A stretch of DNA of 64,000 bases from assembly GCF_003597395.2 (NCBI RefSeq), contig NC_133773.1, forward strand, positions 60,501,407 to 60,565,406, in the 5' to 3' direction. Under the pieces are notes generated by a model, which was not told the DNA's origin, did not search any database, and was given only the letters and a program-made list of their open reading frames with translations. A program made the translations under genes and the position numbers. Origin of the DNA: Chelonoidis abingdonii. Taxonomy: Eukaryota > Chordata > Testudines > Testudinidae. Shown piece by piece: positions 9,870 through 21,252 of this stretch (positions are counted from its first letter, which is position 1; every line of letters begins with the position of its first letter).

Positions 9870-11730
9870 CCCAAAGGTTGAGATGCCTGAAATAAGCTAG
9901 GTCTACAGGTAAGGGACATACGGGTAAGATCATTTATTTCGTTTAAAACCCCTTCTCATGCTTTGTACCTGCTATTGTGATTAAACAATATTTTGTTTTG
10001 AAAAGGCTATTTCAGATCATTGTATTCACTACTGGTCACACCACATGAAGAGAAGACTTGCAGGTAGCTGAACCCAGTCAGCTAGCTCAGTAATTACGAG
10101 TAGTACACAGGGTACTGTAGCCCTGAGCCTGGTACAAGAGTAGGAGAATCACAGGATTCCACTCTAAGGGAGATGAAGGTACAGGGTCCATCGCTTGTGA
10201 GGGTACACTTGGAGAGACCACGGAGGGGTTAAAAAATGCAGTTAGCCCTGAACCATGACAGAAAAAACTAACACAAAGGTTTCAGCTTAAACTTTTATCT
10301 ATATAAGTTAGGACAAAAAAGTACAGAACTCAGTCAGTAGGAATGAGGATTCCTGGAAATAGGAATAAAGGATACATACTCCCTTCCTAATATGCCTAGA
10401 AAACTGAAGCCTCAAGGTCAGTCCCAAACCCACTTGCCATGCAGGACAAAACAACATGTTACTGACTACCTTGGTGACACATTAGCAAGTGTTTTACAAA
10501 CTATGGGAGCTAATGCACAAAAAAAAGTGTTGTATTTGCCAGAAAGATGTCACTAAGCTCATGTCTCATCAGTGCTTCTGTACTGAACTGTCAGCTAAGC
10601 CATGACAATGTCACAAAAGTTAGATGTGTCAAAGCATTCTGTCCAAGATTATTCTGACCTCAAATAAGGAAACAGTAACTCACATGGAAATGAAAATCAA
10701 GGAGGTCCTATTTAAATCTAAAGAGCATGCCATAGAATGATGATAATAAGTCTCGTATGTGTGGTTATGCAACAGCCAATGCAATGGGCAGGTGATGGGA
10801 CAAGAAAACTTAAGAGGCAATGGGAAAACTGCACAAGGTAAGACAGCCAGAGGTGGTCAAAATGAAGGTTTTTTTTTAAAACTACAAATAAATGAACAAA
10901 CAAAAACACCACAAACAAGAACTCATTCAAGAAAAAACAAAATAAAAACTAGTGATTGCTTCAGCAATATGGTTTAAACTTCTGCAGGCTCAGAGTAACT
11001 ACTCCATCTTCAAAAAAAAGTGCTGAAGAGTTTACAAACTGTCGGCATTTTTCAAATTTTCAGACAAGAACTTCATTAAGGCGGAGATGTAAATGCATAG
11101 AAGTTACTTGGAGGAAAAGGATGGAGAACATTGAGAGGCTTTGCAAGTTTCTCTAAAGCCATTAATAGACATTTTATTTAACGTAAAACTTTTGGCATCA
11201 GTTATGGGGTCCCAGACAACTTTACCTCCATTCTCCAATAGACAGCATTTAAGACTCACATACTTTTGTTTTAAATGGTTAAATATCGATGTTATTCTTT
11301 TCTGCTTGGTTACCACTTAAAACTTCCAATACCCTCCACCACACTGGGGATCACAGTCATGTTTTCAGATAGTTAACTCCTACAGGGGCAAGCTACTTAA
11401 ACACATACTTGGACATTTTCAATTAGGGCTTCATATTAATGGACAAATTGACAGGAATTTTTAACTAGCTAGTTTAGAGAATGCAATCTATGATGGACAT
11501 ATCCAATTTAAATGGTCAAAATGGTGGTACGGGTGACCAAGTTAAGTTAAAGATACCTGGAGGCATGTTTCCACATTTGATTAATTTTTTCTATAACTGA
11601 ATTTCCAATCTTCCCTCCCCCATGTTTTTTATTTTACCTCATTAAGTAGCATATAAAGACAAAACACTCTTAGCTACTTGAAAAATTTGTCCGACAAATT
11701 CATTAAAGTTTTTTATACACTAATAGGTAA
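9870..11730. other. Non-coding DNA, no recognised feature
   Basis: About 1.9 kb of AT-rich sequence. Short ORFs are of random character. No termini, tRNA-like or conserved coding segments were seen. Confidence 0.4.
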
Positions 11731-12247
11731 GGACCTACCAAATTCAGGGTCCATTATGCTCTATTTCATGGCCATAGGATTTGAAAATTGGTAACTTTCA
11801 CATTTTCAAATTTCAGGGGGCTCCCGACCCAAATGGGGATTGTTGGGGAGGTTGCAAACCTGTTGTAGGGGGGTCATGGGATTGCCACTCTCACTTCTCT
11901 GCTGCCTTCAGAGCTGAACACAATGGGGAGGAAGAAGTCCCAGCAGCACAGGGAAGATAATATCCAACTGAACAAGCTTCTTCCACCTGCAGGAATCTCT
12001 AGGGCTGCTGCACCATTCCAGAGTGTCCTGCAGCAGAGGGAAACACCTGGAGATGGGTCTGGTCTCCCCCCCGCCCCCTTCCCAGAGCAGCTGTGCAGGG
12101 GATGGACAAATCCTGTCCCTCCCCACCCCAAGCTAGGAGCCCCCTTTGCTGGGGCACTCTTAGGAACCAGGGGAATCAGATTTCACGGGGAAAGGCTTAT
12201 TTCACAGTCCCTGTGTGTTTTTCATGGCGGTGAAATTGGTATGGCCC
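11731..12247. mobile_element. MITE of about 517 bp (GGACCTACCAAATTCA family)
   Basis: The left end GGACCTACCAAATTCAGG and the reversed right end GGGCCATACCAATTTCACCG are imperfect inverted repeats. Subterminal parts also match (CATGGCC on the left, CATGGCGGTGAAATT on the right). The centre is GC-rich and non-coding. The duplication is unclear: TAA stands at the left and TAT at the right. Superfamily is therefore not assigned. Confidence 0.55.
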
Positions 12248-12427
12248 TATTAATAAGCATCATTGGAGACAGATTGGAGTAGGTGTAGATTCTATCTCCT
12301 GCTTATTATACCTGCATTAATATTTCTTTTCCACCTGTTGACATCTTATGCAGTAGTTAGATTATAGGATGCTAACAGCTCTGCACGCATCCTTCAAGTG
12401 GGGTTTAGGAACTCTACTTCAGTGAGC

Positions 12428-13140
12428 CAGGGTGGATAAAAATCAACGATTTTTTTTAATACAAAAATCTGATTTTTTGATAAAATGCTTTTTGAGGAAA
12501 GATCATTTTAACTGATAACTTTGAGCTATAATGTCTCTTATGGAATAGGGATTATAAATTCTAATTATATAGTATGAGACAGTATATTCATGTAATGTTT
12601 AAGAAAAGTTTTGTAAATGAGTTCCAATAGTTCATGGATTAGTGACCCAATCTTATGGGCTTCTGGATAGATTATTTAGGTTAATCTTTCTATCTACCCA
12701 GTGGGACTCAGTGCTCAGTCTAGAAGATACCATCAGAGATGCTTAATTTTGCAGTTCTCAAACTCTGGATTTGCGTCTCCAGAGATAACATGCTTGTTAA
12801 CAGCGAAAATGTTTTTAAATAAATATAAAGAGGTGAGAAATAACAGACCTCAACCCTATTGTCCCTCTGCAAATTTGTGTACACAGTCAATCCCTTACCT
12901 CTCTCTAAAAGTGCAAAGTTTCAGAAAGTTCAACAAATAGAAGATTGGTGGGGGTGCAATAGATCTGGACAAGGAGAAGTCTGGAGATAAATGTGAGAAG
13001 GGAGGGACAGGCAGTAGAAAGTTTCACTTTTGTTTGACTAGCATATTCCAGAATGCACTTTTATGTAGAAATCCATGATTAAATCGAGTCTCTCCTAACT
13101 AATGATTTAAATCAATTTGATTTAAATTAAATCCACCCTG
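12428..13140. mobile_element. hAT-like MITE, AT-rich, ends CAGGGTGGA/TCCACCCTG
   Basis: Perfect 9-bp termini CAGGGTGGA and TCCACCCTG flank a 713-bp AT-rich element. Subterminal parts have AAAATC/GATTT runs on the left and repeated GATTTAAAT words on the right. Flanks CAGTGAGC (12420-12427) and GTGAGAGC (13141-13148) agree in 5 of 8 positions, compatible with an eroded 8-bp hAT duplication. No transposase is present. Confidence 0.65.
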
Positions 13141-13149
13141 GTGAGAGCT

Positions 13150-14030
13150 CAGTATTTCTGAAAGTCAGGCAACGTATTTAGTTGGCTAAGACTCATATCT
13201 AACTTTAAGCTCCTATTTTGTTTTCTGCTGAGTCCACATACTAATGTAAGCCATTAAGTTAGAGGCTACCCAGTAAACCACCTTTAAAAAGTATTAGGGA
13301 TGATGCAACAAAACATGCCTGCAATGAAATACTGCAGAACTCGTTGCAAGTAGGTCTTTTGTACCAACATACAAAACAGCAGCAACATTAGCTAAGAATT
13401 TGTACCAGCCTCTCAGTGTTATCTAAGAGTTAGTGGTACATGGCAATTAAATATATTTATGTTCCAAATAAATTTCCAATCATGTCACTAGTGTCAGCTG
13501 AAGCATTGGCAAGAATGTGAAGATGACGACATTGTTAGACTTCTCCATTTATTTACCCAATACTGATCCAAGAATGGGCCTCCTAGTGGCTAGATCTTTT
13601 TCTTGAGAATGCTTTGCTAAGAATTGTATCAGCAGCCATTGTAACCCTGCCTCATTGTTAAAAAGAGGCCATATTTGGAACAAGGGGCTTATTTCTTTAA
13701 GCCTACTGTAATGCAAGTTGACATTTTCTATTTAATCATCAATTAAAGGCCATTTTAAGCATTATTTGCTTACAGGATACTACTGAACCAATTAACATTC
13801 CTGATGAAAACTGCAAGCACTATATTTAACAGTAGAGTTTTACACCTACAAATGCTACTATAGTCTTTTAATGTGTGCCTTGTTGTACTCTTTTGTCCAA
13901 TAATGGATTATGAAAAAAAGTCTGGAAATAAGGCAAAAAGAGGAACACACACATAAGAAGGCCAACCCAAATATTCAGTGATTCTGCAACCACAAATTTC
14001 ACCCCTTTTCCCAGAATTTTGCTACGATCT
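13150..14030. other. Non-coding DNA, no recognised feature
   Basis: AT-rich sequence without recognisable coding or repeat features up to the left flank of the nested LTR complex. Confidence 0.4.
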
Positions 14031-14152
14031 CTTACAGTTGTGGTCACAACCTAAAAAAAACATGAAACAGTTTCCTGAGAGTCTGCAGATGGCCTGAAAC
14101 CATAGCTCTTGCTGGTGAGGGGTTCCCCATTCAGGTCAATCAGAGTCCCAGG

Positions 14153-15744
14153 CAGTGGTGAGCTGGAGCCAGTTCCCACAGGTTCCCAAGAACTGGTTGC
14201 TAAAATTAGACCTCCATGGAGAACCGGTTCTTAAAGGGCCAGGGAGTGGGCAAAGAACTCCGGTCCACGGGCCGGACCATCCTGTTGCTCCCAGGATTCC
14301 CAGCTGGGGAGGCTGAGGCTCCCCTGGCCCTTCGCCCGCTTCCCCCCAGCTGCAGCATGATCAGCCACCGGCATCAGATGGGCAGTTCAGCTGAGCTGTG
14401 GAGTCATCCTGCTGCTGCTTTTTCAGAGGCTCGGCGAGGTGTGGGGGGGTCCTGCTGCAAGCTCCAGGGCTGGCCAGGGGGGAGGGGCTATCATAAGCCT
14501 CTCTCCCAATTTTGAACCTTAGCGTCCAAAATCTGGGTGCTTAGCATGAACCTCCAAGCTTAATTACCAGCTTGGATCTTATCTCGCTGCCACCAGACAG
14601 GAATTACAGCGCCTGCCTCGCTCTAGTCCCCCAACTTTCCCTGGCGGACCCCAGACCCAGAAGCTCTGGTCTTACGGCAAGGAAATACTCCACTTCCCTT
14701 CCCCTCCCTCTCCACCCAGACCTTCCTCTCTGGGCTAACCTGAGAGTATTGATGCAATCTCTTTACATCACAATTCAGAAGCATATCTCCTCTATTCCAC
14801 AAAGAGACAACCCCAAATACAAGGAAAGAATGATGTCTCTCTCTCTTCCCCCTCCACCAATTCCCTGGTGCTGCAGAGCTTATCTTCCGTAGATCTAACA
14901 CAAAGAGAATTCCCTTCCCTTGTTCCTTAGCCTACCCAGAGAGAAAAACTCGAAACAAGTTCTTAAAAAGAAAAAACTTTTATAAAGAAAAGAAAGAAAA
15001 AAGACATCAAATTCTCTGTATCAAGATGACAATACTTAAGGATCAATTGCTTAAACCGAAAAAAATGAATAAACAGTCTGATTCAAAAAGATATCCAATT
15101 TGAAACATTCCAGCAAGTTACACACATGTAAATACACCCAAAACAACATAAAAGCCTATATTGTTTTTCTACCTGTACTTACAATTTGGAAACAGAAGAG
15201 TAGAAGATAGAAAGAACCTTCTCATAGCTGAGAGAGAGACAAAAGACACAGAGCCAAGACCAAGACGACCCACAAATTCCCTCCCTTAAGCTTTTTTAAA
15301 AAATCCGGTTTCCTGATTGGTTCCCTTTGTTAACTCTTTACAGGTAAAAGAAACTTAACCCTTAGCTATCTATTTATGACAGGGGCCAAGTGGGGCAATG
15401 GGCCTGGGCCCTGCAGGGCCTCTGACCCCACAAGAATCTCCCCCCTGGGCCCTCCCCCTCTTCCCCCAGCCCAAAGAGCTGCAGCATGGCCAGCAGCTGG
15501 GCAGCTCAGCTGAGCTCCTGAGTCATCCTGCTGCTTTGAGCTGCAGGCAAAGTAAGGGGAGAGGGGGCTGCAAGTTCTAGGGTTGCTGGGGGGCAAGTGG
15601 GGCAATTTGCTCCAGGCTCTGCAAGGGCCCCCGACCCCACAGGTATGTCTCCTTCCTCCCGGCCCCTCCTCTGCTCCCCCCACTCCCTTAAATCAGAACT
15701 TTCTATAGGGAACTGGTTGTTAAGATTTTGGCAGCTGATCACTG
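14153..15744. mobile_element. hAT transposon fragment, non-coding, with 8-bp duplication
   Basis: The termini are CAGTGGTGAGCTGGAGCC on the left and, reversed, CAGTGATCAGCTGCC on the right. The flanks GTCCCAGG (14145-14152) and ATCCCAGG (15745-15752) match in 7 of 8 positions, the hallmark of hAT insertion. The interior is GC-rich and carries a ~207-bp tandem repeat: GGGCAAGTGGGGCAAT near 15591 repeats GGCCAAGTGGGGCAAT near 15384, and CAGCTGAGCT with GAGTCATCCTGCTGC recurs at about 14390 and 15510. No transposase is present. A solo LTR splits it at 14489-15381. Confidence 0.75.
14489..15381 (-). mobile_element. Solo LTR, family B, inside the hAT element
   Basis: Read on minus it begins TGTCATAAATAGATAGC and ends GGCTTATGATA (the terminal CA decayed to TA). 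A perfect 5-bp duplication GGGGC flanks it (14484-14488 and 15382-15386). Length is 893 bp and no internal retroviral sequence is present, so it is a solo LTR. The start TGTCATAA is shared with the LTR at 44712, suggesting related retroviral families. Confidence 0.85.
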
Positions 15745-16027
15745 ATCCCAGGAATTGTGCAGCAGCAAAATCTCGACTTTTACAGCACCCCAACATCAAA
15801 GTTTCAGGGTAACCGCACCTGTATTCCTTTCCATGGTCCCTCAATGCCCCCGATTTAAAGGTTCCCAGCTCCCAGCCCTCACATCTCTTGGGGAGAGACC
15901 TGCACTTTAGTCCCTCTTGAGAGGCAGTTTTAATGCCACACGGCATCCTGGATTTACATTGTGATACCTCCAGCCAGACTGCCTGTGCTTTACTTTTTCT
16001 CCTAAGGCTATGACTGGGTTTCTGCTA

Positions 16028-17035
16028 GGGTTGCCAACTTTCAACTCACACAAAACCAAACACCCTTGCCCCACCCACTTGTCCCGACCCTCTTCTGAGG
16101 CCCCGCCCCTGCTCACTCCATCCCCTCCTCCTTCTGTCACTGGGTCTCCTGACCCATACTCACTCTCTCATTTTCACAGGGCTGGCTCAGGAGGCTGGGG
16201 TGCGGGCTCTGGGGTGGGGCCAGAAACGAGAAGTTCAGAGTGCGGGAGTGGGCTCCAGGCTGAGGCAGTAGGTTGGAATGCAGCTGGGGTGGAGGCAAGG
16301 GGTTCGGAGCATGGGAGTGGGCTCCAGGCAGGGGGGTTAGGTTCTGGGGTGGGGCCAGAAATGAGGGGTTCAGAGTGCAGGAGGGGGCTCTGGACTGGGG
16401 CAGGGAGTTGAGATACAGGTGGATGAGGACTCCAGCTGGGGGTGTGGGCTCTGGTACGAGGCCACAGATTTAGAGTGCACAGGCTGGGGGAAATGGTGGG
16501 GTGCAGGGGTGTGAGGACTCTGGATGGGGGTGTGGGCACTGGGATGGGGCCAGGGGGTTGGAATGCAGGGGGTGCTCCGAGCTGAGACCAAGGGGTTCAG
16601 AGGGCAGGAGGGGGATCAGGGCCGGGGAAGGGGTGTGGGTTCCAGCTGGGGGGTGCGGTCTCTGGGATGGGGCTGGGGATGAAGGGCTTCAGGTGCAGGA
16701 GGGTGCTCCAGGCTGGGATTGAGGGGTTTAGAGGGTGGGAGTGGGATCAGGTCTGGGGAAAGGGGTTTGGGCACAGGAGGAGGGCTCAAGGGTGCAGGTT
16801 CCGGGTGGCACTTACCTCACGCAGCTCCTGGAAAACAGTGGCGTGTCCCCCCTCCAGCTCTGATGCAGAGCTGTGGCCAGGCAGCTCTGCATGCTGCCCT
16901 GTCTGCAGGCGTCACCTGCGCAGCTCCCGTGGGCCACGGTTCCCGGACAATGGGAGCTGCAGAGCTGTGCTGACTGGAGCCACCAGGATCTCTTTTGACC
17001 AGGTGTTCTGGTCAAGACTGGATGACTGGCAACCC
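16028..17035. mobile_element. TA-flanked MITE with internal G-rich minisatellite
   Basis: The ends GGGTTGCCA and TGGCAACCC are perfect 9-bp inverted repeats bounded by TA (16026-16027, 17036-17037; CTAG on both sides). The TA duplication suggests a Tc1/mariner-type mobiliser. The centre (about 16190-16800) is a degenerate G-rich tandem array. The right third contains CAGCTCCCGTGGGCC and CAATGGGAGCTGCAG, the CCAAT module seen in other MITEs here. It has no coding capacity; the longer open frames are low-complexity. Confidence 0.65.
16190..16800 (+). repeat. G-rich minisatellite
   Basis: Imperfect repeats of about 50-70 bp are built around GGGGTTCAGAGTGCAGGAG and CTCCAGGCTGGG. Clear partial units start near 16208, 16288, 16366, 16586 and 16720. 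Many GGG and GGGG runs lie on the plus strand. It lies wholly inside the MITE at 16028-17035. Confidence 0.7.
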
Positions 17036-17279
17036 TAGGTACTGCCTACAGTAACAAGTTACCACACAGTTCCTTTTAAGCAAGCACATTTATTCTTAAG
17101 GTAAAACCATTACAGAGCAAACAATGAATAAAAGAACCCACATGCATACTAGAAAGTAGAAATCACCCCCAACTCCAACCTAGGACCCTGGTGGGTTTTA
17201 GTCCTACAAAACACCCAATTAGGTTTTCTCCATGGTTACCAGTTCATCCCTCTGTGATCCAGAACTAGCATATGCTAAC

Positions 17280-18230
17280 CTCCTCCAGGAGGAGCTACTT
17301 GTTTGTCTTTCTTCCACAGGACAGAAGCAACTTTGTCCATACAAAATGCAAGCTGGTCTCCATATTGGAAAAGAAGGTTCAAGGTCTGGAGAAATAAGTA
17401 TCAACCCTGCGTTGCAGAAGAGAAAATAAAGATATGCTCCTATAGGCACAACATTCCGAAGAATCAGAGCAGGCCACACAGCAGGGACAGAAGGATGGTG
17501 AAATAATTTGGCAGCACATGACCTACAGAAGAAGAAAGAGGAGTGTCCATGTACCAGCAATGCAGATACAGGTGAGCAACCACTTTCATGTTCTCTCCAC
17601 AGATACTAATGCGGACAGTGGACCAGGTGATACATCTGAGAGCAGAAGCAGACTCCACCAATTGGAAGGGATGAGATGCATTGTCCTAAGGATGGGGGTT
17701 CCATGACCACCGCTCCCAAGAGAAGGAGGCGGGTGGTGGTGGTCGGGGACTCCCTCCTCAGGGGGACTGAGTCATCTATCTGCTTTCCTGATCAGGAAAA
17801 CTGAGAACTCTGCTGCTTGCCAGGAGCTAGGATTCACAATGTGACAGAGAGACTGCCAAGACTCATCAAGCCCTCAGATCGCTACCCCTTCCTGCTTCTC
17901 CACATTGGCACCAATGATACTGCCAAGAATGACCTTGAGCAGATCACTGCAAGCTACATGGATCTAGGAAGAAGGATAAAGGAGTTTGAGGCACAAGTGG
18001 TATTCTCGTCCATCCTCCCTGTGGAAGGAAAAGACCCGGGTAGAGACCATCAAATCATGAAGTCAACAAATGGCTACGCAGATGGTGTCGGAGACAAGGC
18101 TTTGGATTCGTTGACCATGGGATGGTGTTCCAAGGAGGAAGAGTGCTAGGCAGACATGGCCTCCACCTAACAAAGAGAGGGAAGAGCATCTTCGCAAGCA
18201 GGCTGGCTAGCCTACTGAAGAGGGCTTTAA
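17280..18230 (+). pseudogene. CR1 ORF1 with SGNH-esterase-like domain, broken
   Basis: Near 17730-17770 the frame reads RRRVVVVGDSLLRGTE, containing the GDS block of SGNH/GDSL esterases. The open segment 17817-18149 continues with ITERLPRLIKP-like sequence and FLLLHIGTNDT (block III, IGTND), then EAQVVFSSILPVEG. CR1 ORF1 proteins are known to carry such an esterase domain. The C-terminal part (KRGKSIFASRLASLLKRALN) ends at about 18230. Frame changes at about 17815 and 18050-18150 break it. Confidence 0.7.
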
Positions 18231-18389
18231 ACTAGGTTCACCGGTAAGGAGACCAAAGCCCTGAGGTAAGTGGGGAAGTGGGATACTGGGAGGAAGCACG
18301 AGCTGGAGAGCACAAGATGGGAGGACTCCCTCCTCATACTGAGAAAGCAGGATGATCAGCGAGTTATCTTAAGTGCCTATACACAAATG

Positions 18390-20900
18390 CAAGAAGCCTG
18401 GGAAACAAGCAGTGAGAACTCGAAGTCCTGGCACAATCAAAGAACTATGATGTGATTGGAATAACAGAGACTTGGTAGGATAACTTACATGACTGGAGGA
18501 TGGTCATGGATGGATATGAACTGTTCAGGAAGGACAGGCAGGGCAGAAAGGGTGGGGGAGTTGCATTGTATGCAAGTCCAGTATGAAACTGCATAAAAAC
18601 CTGAGAGTCTCTGGATTAAGTTTAGAAGTGTGAGCAACAAGGGGGATGTTGTAGTGGGAGTCTCCTCTAGACCTCCAGACCAGAGGGATGAGGTGAACAA
18701 GACTCTCTTCCAGCAACTAACAGAAGTTACTAGATCACAGGCCCTGGTTTTCACAGGAGACTTCAATCACTCTGATATCTGCTGGGAGAGCCATATAGAC
18801 AATCCACAGACAATCCAGCAAGTTTTTGGAAAGTGTAGGGGACAATTTCCCGATGCAAGTGCTAGAGGAACCAACTAGGGACAGAGTTCCTCTTGATCAG
18901 CTGCTCAGAAACCAGGAAGAATTAATAAGGGAAGCAAAAGTGGATGGGAACCTAGGAGGCAGTGACCATGAGATGGTCAAGTTCAAGATCCTAACACAAG
19001 GAAGAAAGGAGAGCAGCAGAATATGGACCCTGGACTTCAGAAAAGCAGACTGACTCCCTCAGGGAACTGATGGGCAGGATCCCCTGGGAGAATAACGTGA
19101 GAGGGAAAGGAGTCCAGGACAGCTGGCTGTATTTTAAAGAATCTTTACTGAAGTTGTAGGAACAAACCATCCCGATGTGTAGAAAGAATAGTAAATATGG
19201 CAGATGAACAGATTGGCTTAACAGTGAAATCCTTGCTGAAAAAAGAAGCTTACAAGAAGTGGAAGATTGGACAAATGACCAGAGAGGAGTATAAAAATAT
19301 TGCTCAGGCATGCAGGAGTGAAATCAGGAAGGCCAAATCACACTTGAGTTGCAGCTAGCAAGAGATGTTAAGAGTAACAAGAAGGGTTTCTTCAGGTATG
19401 TTAGCAACAAGAAGAAAGTCAAGGAAAGTGTGGACCCTTACTGAATGAGGAAGGCCACCTAGTGACAGAAGATGTGGAAAAAGCTAATGTACTCAAGGCT
19501 TTTTTTGCCTCTCTATCTTCACAAACAAAGTCAGCTCCCAGACTACTGCACTGGGCAGCACAGCATGGGGAGGAGGTGACCAGCCCATTGTGGAGAAAGA
19601 AGTGGTTCAGGACTATTTAGAAAAGATGGACGAGCACAAGTCCATGGGATCAGATGGACTGCATCTGAGAGTGCTAAAGGAGTTGGCAGATGTGATTGCA
19701 GAGCCATTGGCCATTATCTTTAAAAACTCATGGTGATTGGGGAAGGTCCCGGATGACTGGAAAAAAGCTAATGTAGTGCCCATCTTTAAAAAAGGGGAGG
19801 AGGAGGATCCAGGGAACTACAGACCAGTCAGCCTCACCTCAGTCCCTGGAAAAATCATGGAGCAGGTCCTCAAGGAATCTGAAACACTTCAAGGAGAGCA
19901 AAGCGATCAGGAACAGTCGGCATGGATTCACGAAGGGCAAGTCATGCCTGACTAACTTAATTGCCTTCTGTGATGAGATAACTGGCTCTTTGGATGAGGG
20001 GAAAGCAGTGGACATGTTATTCCTTGACTTTAGCAAAGCTTTTGATATGGGCTGGATGAATGGGCTATAAAGGTGGATAGAAAGCTGGCTACATCGTCGG
20101 GATTAATGGGTAGTGATCAACGGCTCCATGTCTAGTTGGCAGCCAGTATCAAGCGGAGCACCCCAAGGGTCGGTCCTGCGGCCAGTTTTGTTTAATATCT
20201 TCATTAATGATCTGGAGGATGCCGTGGACTGCACCCTCAGCAAGTTTGCAGATGACACTAAACTGGGAGGAGTGGTAGATACACTGGAGGATAGGGATAG
20301 GATACAGAGGGACCTAGACAAATTAGAGGATTAGGCCAAAAGAAATTGGATGAAGTTCAACAAAGACAAGTGCAAAGTCCTGCACTTAGAAGAATCCCAT
20401 GCACTGCTACAGAATAGGCACTGCAGAAAATGATCTGGGGTATCAGTGGATGAGAAACTGGATATGAGTCGACAGTGTGCCCTTGTTGCCAAGAAAGCTA
20501 ACAGCATTTTGGGCTGTATAAATAGGGGCATTGCCAGCAGATCTAGGGACGTGATCATTCCCCTCTATTTGGCATTGGTGAGGCCTCATCTGAAGTACTG
20601 TGTCCAGTTTTGGGCCCCACACTACAACAAGGATGTGGAAAAATTGGAAAAAAAGAGTCCGGCAGAGGGCAAGAAAATGATTAGAGGGCTGGTGCACATG
20701 ACTTGGAGAGGCTGAGGAAACTGGGATTGTTTAGTCTGAAGAAGAGAAGAATGAGGGGGGAGTCAATAGCTGCTTTAACTACCTGAAAGGGGGTTCCAAA
20801 GAGGATGAATCTAGACTGTTCTCAGTGGTAGCAGATGACAGAACAAGAAGCAATGGTCTTGAGTTGCAGTGGGGGAGGTTTAGGTTGGATATTAGGAAAA
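18390..20900 (+). pseudogene. CR1 ORF2: endonuclease and reverse transcriptase, broken
   Basis: Endonuclease traces include GITETW near 18455, GGGVALYAS near 18550 and FTGDFNHSDICWE in the open segment 18630-18878. RT blocks follow: [19 protein letters not shown] and [15 protein letters not shown] (19737-19860), [20 protein letters not shown] (about 20152-20210), and the catalytic FADD at 20245-20256. C-terminal blocks include CALVAKKANSILGCINRGIA and LVRPHLKYCVQFWAP (20446-20620). Frequent stops separate them. The FADD motif is intact, but the protein cannot be made. Confidence 0.8.
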
Positions 20901-21252
20901 ACTTTTCCACTAGGAGGGTGGTGAAGCACTGGAATAGGTTACCTAGGGAGGTGGTGGAATCTCCTTCCTTAGGAGGTTTTTAAGGTCAGGCTTGACAAAG
21001 CCCTGGCTGGGATGTTTTAGTTGAGGATTGATCCTGCACTGAGCAGCGGGCTGGACTAGATCTCCTGAGGTCCCTCCCAACCCTGCTATTCTATGATTCC
21101 TCACCCCACTGACAACCCAGGCTGTCAGTGCTCACTGTGGGGGGAGGAGAGAGCTCCATCTGTCAGTCCCAAAGGGCTGAGCACTTCCTGGGAGAGACAG
21201 AGCACTCCTAGATCCCACTGGTTGTTCCCAATCACCTACCACCTATGACAGT

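Larger units (their letters stand above)
17215..21099 (+). mobile_element. CR1 LINE, nearly full length, sense
   Basis: About 3.9 kb that keeps ORF1, endonuclease, reverse transcriptase and 3' UTR order and ends in CTATTCTATGATTC, the octamer-type CR1 3' end. It lies inside the LTR complex. The 5' limit near 17215 is inferred from the switch away from LTR sequence. All reading frames contain stops or shifts, so it is a dead copy. It belongs to a different CR1 group from the pair at 31815-34115, judging by the 3' UTR. Confidence 0.85.
14039..21247 (-). mobile_element. LTR (~0.7 kb net) split by hAT, MITE and CR1 insertions
   Basis: ACAGT stands at 14034-14038 and again at 21248-21252. The left edge reads TGTGGTCACAAC; the right edge reads CACCTATG. 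Host pieces remain at about 14039-14144, 15753-16025, 17038-17210 and 21100-21247. The piece at 17038-17210 reads on minus like the promoter-to-polyA part of an LTR (TTTTATTCATTGTTTGC, AATAAATGTGC). The three interruptions have their own ends or duplications. The right edge does not show the expected CA, so the outer limits are less certain than the nested order. Confidence 0.5.

Noticed and set aside
14216..16722. Several 60-145-residue ORFs
   Set aside because: They lie in GC-rich MITE, hAT and minisatellite DNA, have repetitive composition and carry no domain.
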